64,000 nt of DNA, from NCBI RefSeq assembly GCF_011440305.1, contig NZ_JAAOIW010000001.1:620001-684000 (forward strand), written 5' to 3'. The translations under genes were made by a program, and so were the position numbers. Below are positions 27,474-35,087 of this stretch, piece after piece. Each line of letters starts with the position of its first letter. Within the stretch, counting starts at the first letter, position 1. The stretch comes from Paenibacillus agricola (GTDB taxonomy: Bacteria > Bacillota > Bacilli > Paenibacillales > NBRC-103111). The notes beneath the pieces were generated by a model. It was given only the letters and a program-made list of their open reading frames with translations. It was not told the DNA's origin and did not search any database.

Positions 27474-27720
27474 TTACTTAGGCGATACTCCTCTATGAGT
27501 AAAGTAAAGGGCATCCATTACATCTTCAATCGTTACACCTGGTCCCTTTAGTTCCTTTTTCAAAACGAATGCAATTTCAAACTCGATCTTCAGCTGAATG
27601 AATCGGTCGAGCCGAATGGTATCACCGTTGGTATACATCATTTCATTCAGAATGAACCCATAATCCGGCAAATTACAGCCTACCTGAAGTAATTGGATTG
27701 GATTACATTACTTGCTTTGG
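27474..27720 (-). pseudogene. 2-keto-4-pentenoate hydratase (MhpD/FAH-like) fragment
   Basis: A readable stretch from about 27720 to a stop at 27474. It contains PDYGFILNEMMYTNGD, LDRFIQLKIEFEIAFVLKKE and GPGVTIEDVMDA, which is the central part of the 2-keto-4-pentenoate hydratase/FAH superfamily (about 260 residues when intact). The N-terminal quarter is missing. After IEDVMDA the frame runs into unrelated residues (YFTHRGVSPK), where intact enzymes continue with the metal site. Likely a dead remnant; a 65-residue peptide could still be made from ATG 27671, but no ribosome site is seen. Confidence 0.7.
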
Positions 27721-27907
27721 ATTCAGCCAAGCTGTGCATACAACCTTTCTAGAATAATATTATTGTGCCGTATTAAACAAGTGTTTACCAAGGATTACCA
27801 CGAAGTGCATAGGTCATCTATGAAAAGTGAAGCTGCGATAATTTGTAATCAAAACTTAATATCTCCTGCTACATATCGACAGCTACTGCAAATAGTTCCT
27901 GCTATAT

Positions 27908-27928
27908 TGAGCTTAGGCTTAGCTAAGC
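27908..27928. repeat. Near-perfect palindrome upstream of acidic protein gene
   Basis: The stretch CTTAGGCTTAGCTAAGCTAAG is two-fold symmetric around TTAGCTAA except for one position per arm (quoted here as CTTAGGCTTAG and CTAAGCTAAG). It ends about 25 bases before the start codon at 27953. It could be an operator or an RNA hairpin sequestering nothing but the leader. The rest of 27721-27907 is A/T-rich with no gene. Confidence 0.55.
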
Positions 27929-27952
27929 TAAGCACTATGGGAGGGATTACAT

Positions 27953-28279
27953 ATGAGTGAAGTTGAGAATGAGGTCATCGTTTTTGAGGAAGCGCTTACA
28001 GTAACAGAAGAAGTCGTTGCTGCTGAAGGTACAGCCGAAGCCAATGAGGCTGAAGCTACGCAAGAAGATGTAACGCTGGACGAGCTTGAGGGCGTTACCG
28101 AGGAAGATGCAGTCCAAGAAGATGTAGCTGAAGATGAGAGCGAAGAAGATGCCCTTGAAGATGAGGGCGAAGAAGCTGTGGAGGAGGACGAGGAGGAGGA
28201 CGAAGCAATCTCCGATTCGGCCGAAGATACTAACGAAGCCGAAGAAACCAACGAAATCGTTACGGAGCCAGCGGAATAA
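27953..28279 (+). CDS. Highly acidic low-complexity protein
   Basis: 108 residues, of which 38 are Glu and 11 Asp, with no Lys, Arg or His. GGGAGGGA stands 7 bases before the ATG and a terminator follows, so expression is likely. No signal peptide, no Cys. The sequence is a degenerate Glu/Asp/Ala/Val repeat and is surely disordered. Composition resembles acidic histone-mimic or chaperone-type tails, but no family is recognised. It stands alone on the plus strand between accB and spoIIIAH. Confidence 0.68.
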   Translation: MSEVENEVIVFEEALTVTEEVVAAEGTAEANEAEATQEDVTLDELEGVTEEDAVQEDVAEDESEEDALEDEGEEAVEEDEEEDEAISDSAEDTNEAEETNEIVTEPAE

Positions 28280-28297
28280 TAGCTATTCATACATTGG

Positions 28298-28346
28298 GGC
28301 TGTTCCAGAAGTCAGAAATGACTAAGGAACAACCTCTTTTATTTTG
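28298..28346 (+). terminator. Terminator after acidic protein gene
   Basis: GGCTGTTCC pairs with GGAACAACC (one mismatch) around an inner AGTCA/TGACT stem, then a T-rich run TCTTTTATTTT. Confidence 0.8.
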
Positions 28347-28410
28347 TATGGATGTCCCAAGCAGCTTCCAGAAGATCTTGCGGGAAGGCAGTTAGAGCAT
28401 TGGGGCAACC

Positions 28411-28447
28411 TAAAAAGCTTCCATGGTCGTTGAGACCCATGGAAGCT
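28411..28447 (-). terminator. Terminator of the spoIIIA operon
   Basis: AGCTTCCATGG pairs perfectly with CCATGGAAGCT. On the minus strand it is followed by TTTTT, 20 bases after the spoIIIAH stop. Confidence 0.8.
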
Positions 28448-28467
28448 CCTTAATTTGCTGTGCTCGC

Positions 28468-29343
28468 TCAGGGAACAAATTGAACGACGATTCGATCAGC
28501 ACCAATGTTCAATTCCTGCATGACTCGGTCAATAATGCTGACGGCTTGGCTTTTTTCCAGCTTATTGCTCTGGACGGTTACTCTCCACTTATTGGCTTCT
28601 TCCGTAATAACGGCTTGCTTAAATTCAGCCATTAACGTATCCTCCAGATTGGTAACCTTAGCTTCATTATCTTGAAGCTTTCTTAACTCAGCTTCAGCAT
28701 TGGCTGCTGCTACCGCGCTTTGCTTAGGGTCTGCAAGTATCGTCATCCATTGCTCCGTCTGTTTGGCAAGCTCTTCATTGCGCTTAAGACCCAATCCGGC
28801 AAAATAGTCGCTTCCAGATTTCACCTGGGTCATCACCTGTTGGAGCACTTTGGCATCAGCCGCGCTCACCGTGTCATTAGCCTTGGTAGTAGGCTGTGCA
28901 AGGGATGGATCTGGGTTAGGTGTGCTGCTAACTTTGTTTTCTGCAGAGGTTGGCGTCGTAGCTTTAGATGGGGCGGTGGGGTTAGCTTGGGCAACAGGCT
29001 GTTGTTTCGCAGCCGCTGTAGGATTCGTTGTTGAAGCTGGCGGTGGAGTAGAAGCTGCTTGTGGAGTTGTGGCAGGGCTCGGCTCCGTTGTTGCTGTTGC
29101 TTTTGGCGTTGTTTTGGATTCAGCAGGCTTAACGTTCAGATCATTAGTGTTGATCACAATCTCCTTAGCAGACAGCTCCCCACTCCCTTTAGTTGCTGAA
29201 GTGCCTGGTTGTCCTGTGACGGTTGAACCCGTTGTTGTAAATTCCAGCTTGCTGACATCCTCGGTAAATAAATAATAAGCGGAAAGCACAACCATCAAGC
29301 TTAACATCGATACTAACCAAATTGTTTGTCGCTTAGAGTTCAT
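28468..29343 (-). CDS. spoIIIAH: SpoIIIAH, mother-cell channel protein
   Basis: 291 residues against about 218 in B. subtilis. One membrane helix (7-26), then an extended linker rich in Thr, Pro and Ala (about 72-157), then the YscJ/FliF-like ring-building domain (about 165-291: VLQQVMTQVKSG to DRIVVQFVP). It binds forespore SpoIIQ across the intermembrane space to form the feeding channel. The extra length is the linker. Last gene of the spoIIIA operon. Confidence 0.93.
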   Translation of the reverse strand: MNSKRQTIWLVSMLSLMVVLSAYYLFTEDVSKLEFTTTGSTVTGQPGTSATKGSGELSAKEIVINTNDLNVKPAESKTTPKATATTEPSPATTPQAASTPPPASTTNPTAAAKQQPVAQANPTAPSKATTPTSAENKVSSTPNPDPSLAQPTTKANDTVSAADAKVLQQVMTQVKSGSDYFAGLGLKRNEELAKQTEQWMTILADPKQSAVAAANAEAELRKLQDNEAKVTNLEDTLMAEFKQAVITEEANKWRVTVQSNKLEKSQAVSIIDRVMQELNIGADRIVVQFVP

Positions 29344-29363
29344 GTTTGTTCCTCCTTGAGTTT

Positions 29364-29999
29364 TTATTGTTTACGGGGCAATACCGAAATTCGGTTAGCC
29401 GCCACATCCAATCCTCTTTCGACCGCCTCGACCATCATCTTTTTGACAGTCAAATTTTCGGCTCCCTTGGCAACTACCACGACACCCCTAATTTTCGGCT
29501 TGATATATTTGAGGATCAGCGGTTGCTTGCCACCGGAAACCTCGTAAATAACGACTTCACCACTACGTGTCACATCGCTAAGATGGCGGGTCGCACCATG
29601 CTGATCCTTTTCATTGGTCACCTGCTGGGTTTCCTTCGTATTGTGTTCAACGAAAATTTCCTCTGTCGAATCAATCGTAACCAACACCTCCACTTCGCCT
29701 ACGCCAACAATTTTACTTAAAAGCTCCTTTAGCTGGGACTGGTAAGCTTCTTCATATTCACGAAAGCTGCTGCGCTCCTTGTTTAAGGTACCACCAAAAG
29801 CAGGATTGCTTGACTCTGTGGGAGAGGCCCTCCCTTCACCGATAGGGTCAACATCTTTTATTTGTATAAAAGAGTTAAGTACCATAAACGCTGCTCCAGC
29901 TAGGCCCAGTAGCAGTAGCCAACGAAACGTTTGAATCCGTTTCGTTCCATTAGGTCCGCCACCCAGCCATTTCTCCATCCATTTCATCAAACTCCCCAC
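29364..29999 (-). CDS. spoIIIAG: SpoIIIAG, engulfment channel ring protein
   Basis: 211 residues from GTG at 29999, which has GGAGG 7 bases upstream. Membrane helix at about 26-44, then a ring-building motif domain with EYEEAYQSQLKELLSKIVGVG and EVLVTIDSTEE, and a beta-triangle-like insert (VTNEKDQHG to GGKQPLILKYIKP). B. subtilis SpoIIIAG forms a large ring in the mother-cell membrane. Confidence 0.93.
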   Translation of the reverse strand: MGSLMKWMEKWLGGGPNGTKRIQTFRWLLLLGLAGAAFMVLNSFIQIKDVDPIGEGRASPTESSNPAFGGTLNKERSSFREYEEAYQSQLKELLSKIVGVGEVEVLVTIDSTEEIFVEHNTKETQQVTNEKDQHGATRHLSDVTRSGEVVIYEVSGGKQPLILKYIKPKIRGVVVVAKGAENLTVKKMMVEAVERGLDVAANRISVLPRKQ

Positions 30000-30036
30000 C
30001 GGTTCACCTCCCTTGCTTCTACCGATGCAAAAAGCC

Positions 30037-30885
30037 TCAGATTTTTGACACCTCTACAAAAATAAGCTCATTCGGCACCTGCCATTCCTTGCTGATCAGG
30101 CTTTGTATTTGCGACTTTTCCTGTGCAAAAGATGAGCTGGGGCTTGAAGTCACGTTTGAATTGGAACTGGAACCTGAGGTTGAAGGTGAGGTTGCGATTG
30201 AATCTGCACTTGTAGCCGAGCTTCCATCGGTACTCCCCCCTTTGTTCGCAGCTCCATCGGCCCGAATCGCTATCGATACCGGTTTGACAGGCTCAACCTG
30301 CAGCGCCTTAAGCTTCGGCTCCGCTTGCTTCGACGAAACAGCCTCATTGCGTTGCGATACCTGTAGGTGGATCGCAATAATTTGCATTTGCCCCTGTGCA
30401 TCCTTGCCTGTTTCCACATTCAAGCTTTGCACCTTGAAGGGTAACGCTTGCTCCACATTTTGCTTCATCAATGTGGTGATTTGCTGCTGCATGAGCTGCT
30501 GCGAGCGCTTCTCCTGCGCGGTTTGCAGCTGCACAGCCTGCTGCTGGATGCTTTCCAGCGTTTGCATGCCGGCGTTAGGTGCCTGTGCCAGCTTCTGCCC
30601 GCCACCCGCCATCTGCAGCGTAGATGAGGGACTGAATGCCGGGATTGCGGCTGCCGGAGCCGATTTCCCTTGGAGCAAAACATCAGCATCCGCCAGCAAT
30701 TGGTCAATGGAGGTTTGCTTTTGCAATAAGGAGAGCACAGGCTGAAGCAGCGTTAATAAAATAAACAGGCTTATTACCGTTTTGACATACCGCTGCATCG
30801 TCTGGCTGGGAAGCAGAATGTCAACGAACGATGCCAGCAAAATGACCATAACAACAGACTTAAGCCAGTCTGATAACCAGTCCAT
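30037..30885 (-). CDS. spoIIIAF: SpoIIIAF
   Basis: 282 residues from ATG at 30885 (GGAAGGGG upstream), compared with about 206 in B. subtilis. Two N-terminal membrane helices (about 8-25 and 33-52), a Gln-rich helical region (105-145), a ring-building domain, and a Ser/Thr-rich insert (about 213-253) before the conserved C-terminal LISKEWQVPNELIFVEV. Part of the SpoIIIA secretion-like complex. Confidence 0.9.
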   Translation of the reverse strand: MDWLSDWLKSVVMVILLASFVDILLPSQTMQRYVKTVISLFILLTLLQPVLSLLQKQTSIDQLLADADVLLQGKSAPAAAIPAFSPSSTLQMAGGGQKLAQAPNAGMQTLESIQQQAVQLQTAQEKRSQQLMQQQITTLMKQNVEQALPFKVQSLNVETGKDAQGQMQIIAIHLQVSQRNEAVSSKQAEPKLKALQVEPVKPVSIAIRADGAANKGGSTDGSSATSADSIATSPSTSGSSSNSNVTSSPSSSFAQEKSQIQSLISKEWQVPNELIFVEVSKI

Positions 30886-30922
30886 GGCATCCGCCCCTTC
30901 CTCTCTACCCACCTGTTTGGTA

Positions 30923-32197
30923 TCAGCGCATCATCACAGACAGGTTGCCCGCTGCAATGAGCATCGTGATTGCCAGAAAAAACATCAGGCCTACTACAGC
31001 CAGTGCGGCGAAAACATAAATTAAGCTTTTCCCAATCGTATCCAAGCAAGCGATGATCGGGCTGTCACCAAGCGGCTGCATGACGGCTGCTGACAGGTTG
31101 TATATGAAGGCTAGCGCCATTATTTTCAAGGCAGGAAATGCGCAAAGAATCAGCAAAATAATTAATCCGGCCAAACCGACCGCATTTTTGACCAGCAAGG
31201 AAGCACCAATTACCGTTTCGGAGGCGTCAGAGAACATTTTTCCGACAACAGGAACGAAATTGCCGGCGATATATTTGGCTGTACGGATCGTGACCCCATC
31301 AACTACAGCGCTGCCCACACCCCGAACCGAAACCACGCCGAGAAAAACCGTAATAAACACACCCAAGCAGCCTACGCTAATCGTTCTTAGCAGGTTAGCC
31401 AATTGGGTAACCTTATACTTGTCTGACAAGGAGCTAACGATATGGAGCACAGCTGAGAAAAACAGTAGCGGGAACACGACCAGATAAATAGCGGTGCCCA
31501 CGGCATGGATCATAAACACAATCAAAGGATGAAGCACGGACACCGACACTACATTGCCCATCGAGGCCAGCAAGGTCAGCAGCAGCGGAACAATGGCAAT
31601 CATAAAATGGATCATTTCACTGATGGCCGCATTGGCATATCCAATCGCAACACTAAAGCTGTTCGCAGCTATTATCATCAACACCATAAATGTGATCGCA
31701 TAGGCGACTTTACTGACATTATTTTTCTCAAAAGCGCTTTGCAGCGTTTCTAGGATCATGCTGAAAATAGAAAGCACAACGATGGATGCCAGCAGCTTCC
31801 CGTTATAGACCAGCTCATGAAAAAAATAACGGAAAATCCCAGAGAAAATCGTACTCATCCGAAAATCCTTGGCACCCGTCAGCAATTCATTGAAGGTGGG
31901 TGTGCGGCTATCCGGAAAATAACCCCCGTAGGTCGTCATCAGCCGTGTCCAGTATTGCTCGACAGGATCAGTTTGCAGCTTCTCCGCCTGTTCTTTAATG
32001 ATTTGTTCAACAGGTGTTGCAGCCTCCACCTGAGCGGATTTCCCCTTAAATTCTGCACTGCCGGGACCCCAAATAAATAGATATAAGGTGCATGCAAGCA
32101 GCAGCCACAAGGTTTTGATTCTTGCAGATTTTCGTTCCTCCAGTTGGCTGGGCGTGGAGAGTATTTTCAACGATTTCGGCGGCATCATTAGCTTCAT
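30923..32197 (-). CDS. spoIIIAE: SpoIIIAE multi-pass membrane protein
   Basis: About 424 residues from ATG 32197, placed 9 bases after AGGAG; ATG 32230, just after the spoIIIAD stop, is an alternative. N-terminal signal-like helix, then a polytopic region with DSRTPTFNELLTGA, conserved across SpoIIIAE proteins, and about eight membrane segments. Related in topology to permease-like secretion subunits. Essential for sigma-G activity after engulfment in B. subtilis. Confidence 0.92.
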   Translation of the reverse strand: MKLMMPPKSLKILSTPSQLEERKSARIKTLWLLLACTLYLFIWGPGSAEFKGKSAQVEAATPVEQIIKEQAEKLQTDPVEQYWTRLMTTYGGYFPDSRTPTFNELLTGAKDFRMSTIFSGIFRYFFHELVYNGKLLASIVVLSIFSMILETLQSAFEKNNVSKVAYAITFMVLMIIAANSFSVAIGYANAAISEMIHFMIAIVPLLLTLLASMGNVVSVSVLHPLIVFMIHAVGTAIYLVVFPLLFFSAVLHIVSSLSDKYKVTQLANLLRTISVGCLGVFITVFLGVVSVRGVGSAVVDGVTIRTAKYIAGNFVPVVGKMFSDASETVIGASLLVKNAVGLAGLIILLILCAFPALKIMALAFIYNLSAAVMQPLGDSPIIACLDTIGKSLIYVFAALAVVGLMFFLAITMLIAAGNLSVMMR

Positions 32198-32231
32198 TAG
32201 CTTCATCTCCTGGAACTTTTGAGACTTCATA

Positions 32232-32621
32232 TTAAGCGGGCAGCAGCTTGACAACCGTTTCAATAATGACGGATACAATTGGTATCGCCATAACCATAAT
32301 TAAAATTTTTCCAGAAAGCTCGATTTTGGAGGCAATCGATTCTTGCCCTGCATCCCTGACGATCTGGGCTCCGAATTCAGCAATATAAGCGATTCCGATA
32401 ATTTTCAAAATCGTTTTAAGAAAAATCATATCGATGCTTGCTTTGTCCGCCAAATCCTCCAGCACATGGATGACCATAGCGATTTTGCCAATCAAAAACA
32501 AAAATATCGTAATCCCTGTAAAAGCGGTAATTAGAAAAGCAAACATCGGCTTCTGTTCTTTGAGAACCAGGACGAGAATAGTTGCAAAAATGCTTAATCC
32601 CACAATCTGGACAATCTCCAC
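32232..32621 (-). CDS. spoIIIAD: SpoIIIAD
   Basis: 129 residues from GTG 32621 (EIVQIVGL, matching the B. subtilis N-terminus); GTG 32630 is three codons earlier. Four hydrophobic segments. Small membrane subunit of the SpoIIIA complex, comparable with FliQ-like or holin-like components. Follows spoIIIAC directly. Confidence 0.92.
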   Translation of the reverse strand: MEIVQIVGLSIFATILVLVLKEQKPMFAFLITAFTGITIFLFLIGKIAMVIHVLEDLADKASIDMIFLKTILKIIGIAYIAEFGAQIVRDAGQESIASKIELSGKILIMVMAIPIVSVIIETVVKLLPA

Positions 32622-32630
32622 ACGCTTCAC

Positions 32631-32834
32631 CTACTGGAATAAAAAGATGGTTTTGATTTCCTGAAACAAGCTGTCCAGCATCCTGACTACCATAAAAAGC
32701 ACCACTACAAACCCAATTAATGTCACCCAATGTGCCATATCCTCTTTACCCATTTGTTTAAGCACAGTGTGAATCATTGCGATAATAATTCCGATTCCGG
32801 CAATCTGGAATATCGCATTCACGTCTATATTCAT
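32631..32834 (-). CDS. spoIIIAC: SpoIIIAC
   Basis: 67 residues from ATG 32834, close to the B. subtilis length of 68. Two membrane helices (IFQIAGIGIIIAMIHTVLKQ and WVTLIGFVVVLFMVVRML). GTGAGGTG precedes the start. Confidence 0.92.
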   Translation of the reverse strand: MNIDVNAIFQIAGIGIIIAMIHTVLKQMGKEDMAHWVTLIGFVVVLFMVVRMLDSLFQEIKTIFLFQ

Positions 32835-32919
32835 TCGCGGCACCTCACCCCTGGCCTGTTACCCTTCTCCTAGAAACAACCGAAAGTCAGCGGTCGTTAT
32901 TATTCGGTGTTTCCTATCC

Positions 32920-33438
32920 CTAGTACATCAAAATAACGATTAATGCCCCCATTAACAGCCCTAAGCTTCGCCACATGCTTTCGTATCTTTTGCGTTCTTC
33001 AACAGCTGTATCAAGCTCGCCTTCGAGCTGATGGATCGCCAAACGGATATGCTTGACCTGGTCGTTGCTGTCCGAAAGTCCAAGTGTAGTCCCAAGCTGC
33101 CTCGCTATGTCCTGCTCACCGGTTTTTAAGGCAGTATGCTTCCAATGTATAGCAATTGCTTCCCCCCAAATATGCTGCACCGTTCTCCCCGCCGCATGCT
33201 TCAATTCCTCGGCCGCATAACGGAATAGCAGGCTGACAGGTGCCGGGCAAGTATGGGCAAGCTGCTGAAGCGCTTGTGGCAATGGTGTCATCGCATACAC
33301 CATTTCTGTCTCCAGCCTTTGCAGGGACCGCACCAAATCCGCGATTTGCTTGGGTCGGCGAGCAAACTGTTGGGCCTGGTAAAAGCCAAACAGCGTTGCG
33401 GACAACAGGATCAATATCGCCCCGAGCAGCTTTAGCAT
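32920..33438 (-). CDS. spoIIIAB: SpoIIIAB
   Basis: 172 residues. N-terminal and C-terminal membrane helices enclosing a helical cytoplasmic domain (QLARRPKQIADL-like; LVRSLQRLETEMVY) that resembles GspF-type platform proteins. GAGGGG before the ATG, which lies within the last codons of spoIIIAA (overlap of 7 bases), so the two are coupled. Confidence 0.93.
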   Translation of the reverse strand: MLKLLGAILILLSATLFGFYQAQQFARRPKQIADLVRSLQRLETEMVYAMTPLPQALQQLAHTCPAPVSLLFRYAAEELKHAAGRTVQHIWGEAIAIHWKHTALKTGEQDIARQLGTTLGLSDSNDQVKHIRLAIHQLEGELDTAVEERKRYESMWRSLGLLMGALIVILMY

Positions 33439-34622
33439 AAGGCTTTCCCCTCATCCCTGCTGGCCCTGCTGGCACTGTTGCTGGGCACGGATTCAGGTAC
33501 GAACAACGGGCGGCCTTCGCCATCGTAGACAGCTGCAATCGATCCTGTAGTAGGGTGCTTGCCCAGCAGCACAATACGTGTGAACACCGCTTCCTGGAGC
33601 AATTCCTTAAGCACCGGGCGGTGCGATAGGTCTGCATAATCAGAGCCATGTGCGGTAGCGATGACACGGATGCCGGCATGAACCGCTTCATGAATGGCTG
33701 CTGCATCCTCGGGACGACCAATCTCATCCACAATGATAAGCTCGGGCGACATTGAGCGGATCATCATCATCATCCCCTCCGCTTTCGGGCAGCCATCAAG
33801 CACATCGGTACGTGGTCCGAGGTCAAAGCGCGGCACACCTCTTGTACAAGCTGCGATCTCGGAGCGTTCATCGACGATGCCTACTTTGTAGCCACGCGGC
33901 ATGTCCAGCTTTGGCTGGAGCGCCAGAGGTGGTGACGTTGAGGTTGGCGTTGATGGCATCCTTGTCAACGCTTGTGGCGGCTGGCGTATCGGCTCCACTT
34001 CCGGTGGTGTCCGTGATGGTGTACGCGTCGGTACTCGCGGTGGCACCCCCAACAACTTCGGAGGTTCCTCAGCTACCGTTATACCGCCACTGCTTAATAG
34101 GCGCGCCAAGTCGCGGATTAACGTTGTTTTCCCTTGCTGGGGCGGAGATACGATTAACGTATGATGAATGCCAGCCGGGCTGGATGCATCGATTAAGTAA
34201 GGGAGAAGCTTAAGTGCGCAGCCTGTATGCTCCTTGGCAATTCGAATATTAAAGGAGCTGATATCCTTCAGCAGCTTGACCTTGCCTTGCTCCAATACAG
34301 CTCGCCCGGCAAGGCCAACTCGATGGCCTCCTGCTACGGTTATATAGCCTCGTCGGAGCTCTTCTTCAAACGTGTACAAGGAGTGTTGGGTCAGCATTTC
34401 CAGCAGCACAGCACAATCCTCATGAGTGGCCCTGTAGGCGATCGCGGGATCCTCGCACAAACCGCCCGCTTCGGAAACAAAGCTATACCGCTGCTCTAAG
34501 CCAAGCTCCAGCGGACGTTGCTCGCGGACTCGTATTTCCTGCACGGTTTGCATAATGGCAAATGGTAGAGACGCTAGTCTTTGGCGCAAGGGGCCAGAAA
34601 AAAACGGAAGAAGTGTCTGCAT
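33432..34622 (-). CDS. spoIIIAA: SpoIIIAA ATPase with proline-rich insert
   Basis: 396 residues against about 307 in B. subtilis. Walker A SPPQQGKTTLIRD (159-171), conserved GIVDERSEIAAC (248-259), DVLDGCPKAEGMMM, and Walker B-type ELIIVDEIGR (294-303). It is the secretion-type ATPase of the SpoIIIA-SpoIIQ apparatus. The extra length is a single Pro/Thr/Arg-rich segment at about 179-243, between Walker A and GIVDERSE. Flanking motifs are intact, so the enzyme should be active. First gene of the operon, with a sigma-E promoter upstream. Confidence 0.94.
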   Translation of the reverse strand: MQTLLPFFSGPLRQRLASLPFAIMQTVQEIRVREQRPLELGLEQRYSFVSEAGGLCEDPAIAYRATHEDCAVLLEMLTQHSLYTFEEELRRGYITVAGGHRVGLAGRAVLEQGKVKLLKDISSFNIRIAKEHTGCALKLLPYLIDASSPAGIHHTLIVSPPQQGKTTLIRDLARLLSSGGITVAEEPPKLLGVPPRVPTRTPSRTPPEVEPIRQPPQALTRMPSTPTSTSPPLALQPKLDMPRGYKVGIVDERSEIAACTRGVPRFDLGPRTDVLDGCPKAEGMMMMIRSMSPELIIVDEIGRPEDAAAIHEAVHAGIRVIATAHGSDYADLSHRPVLKELLQEAVFTRIVLLGKHPTTGSIAAVYDGEGRPLFVPESVPSNSASRASRDEGKALC

Positions 34623-34662
34623 CAGGCATCCCCCTGTCTGTGTTTGGACTATTTCATAGTTA

Positions 34663-34691
34663 TATGTATGCTTGGCCTACTCAAATATGAC
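34663..34691 (-). promoter_or_regulatory. Sigma-E promoter of the spoIIIA operon
   Basis: On the minus strand GTCATATT (34684-34691), a 13-base spacer and CATACATA (34663-34670), about 40 bases before the spoIIIAA start. This is a near-perfect sigma-E site, as expected for a mother-cell operon. It lies at the 3' end of yqhV, whose stop is at 34695. Confidence 0.82.
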
Positions 34692-34694
34692 CGT

Positions 34695-34961
34695 TTATTT
34701 TCGCAATATGCCTATGAAAATACAGCTGACACCTAACAAAACCCAGATCAATTTACCTATCGACAGCTTGTCCGCCAGCCCAGCCAGCCCGATTGTTGTT
34801 GTCGCCAGCAAGATGAGCGGCCCCACCATAGCTAGCCCTGTGTTGACCAGCAACGCCTTTTCAATCTGGTTGAAACGCAGCATCAATAGCGCGGCAATGA
34901 TCTCAATGCTTCCTGATAACAGGCGCAGCATAGCCATGGCCCATACAATTTTAATAATCAA
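34695..34961 (-). CDS. yqhV: YqhV-family small membrane protein (DUF2619)
   Basis: 88 residues from a TTG start behind AGGAGAGGAG. Three hydrophobic helices (LLSGSIEIIAALLMLRFN; MVGPLILLATTTIGLAGL; LIWVLLGVSCIFIGIL). The B. subtilis homologue YqhV lies just upstream of spoIIIAA, the same position. Function unknown. Divergent from comA. Confidence 0.85.
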   Translation of the reverse strand: MIIKIVWAMAMLRLLSGSIEIIAALLMLRFNQIEKALLVNTGLAMVGPLILLATTTIGLAGLADKLSIGKLIWVLLGVSCIFIGILRK

Positions 34962-35087
34962 ATGGCTCCTCTCCTCTCTCTATCATCCTTATGCGGACTT
35001 ATCTTGATTTAGGCATAATGGGCACCATGCTAATTCTGGGTGCATATGATGTCGAAGCAATTAATCAAATCACTGCGAGGCGATAAA

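Noticed and set aside
27928-28290. Long serine-rich reading frame antisense to the polyacidic gene
   Set aside because: Its composition is the mirror of Glu/Asp codons on the other strand. The plus strand has the ribosome site and terminator.
28850-29275. 141-codon Val/Ala/Gly-rich frame antisense to spoIIIAH
   Set aside because: Produced by the low-complexity Pro/Thr/Ala linker codons on the other strand.
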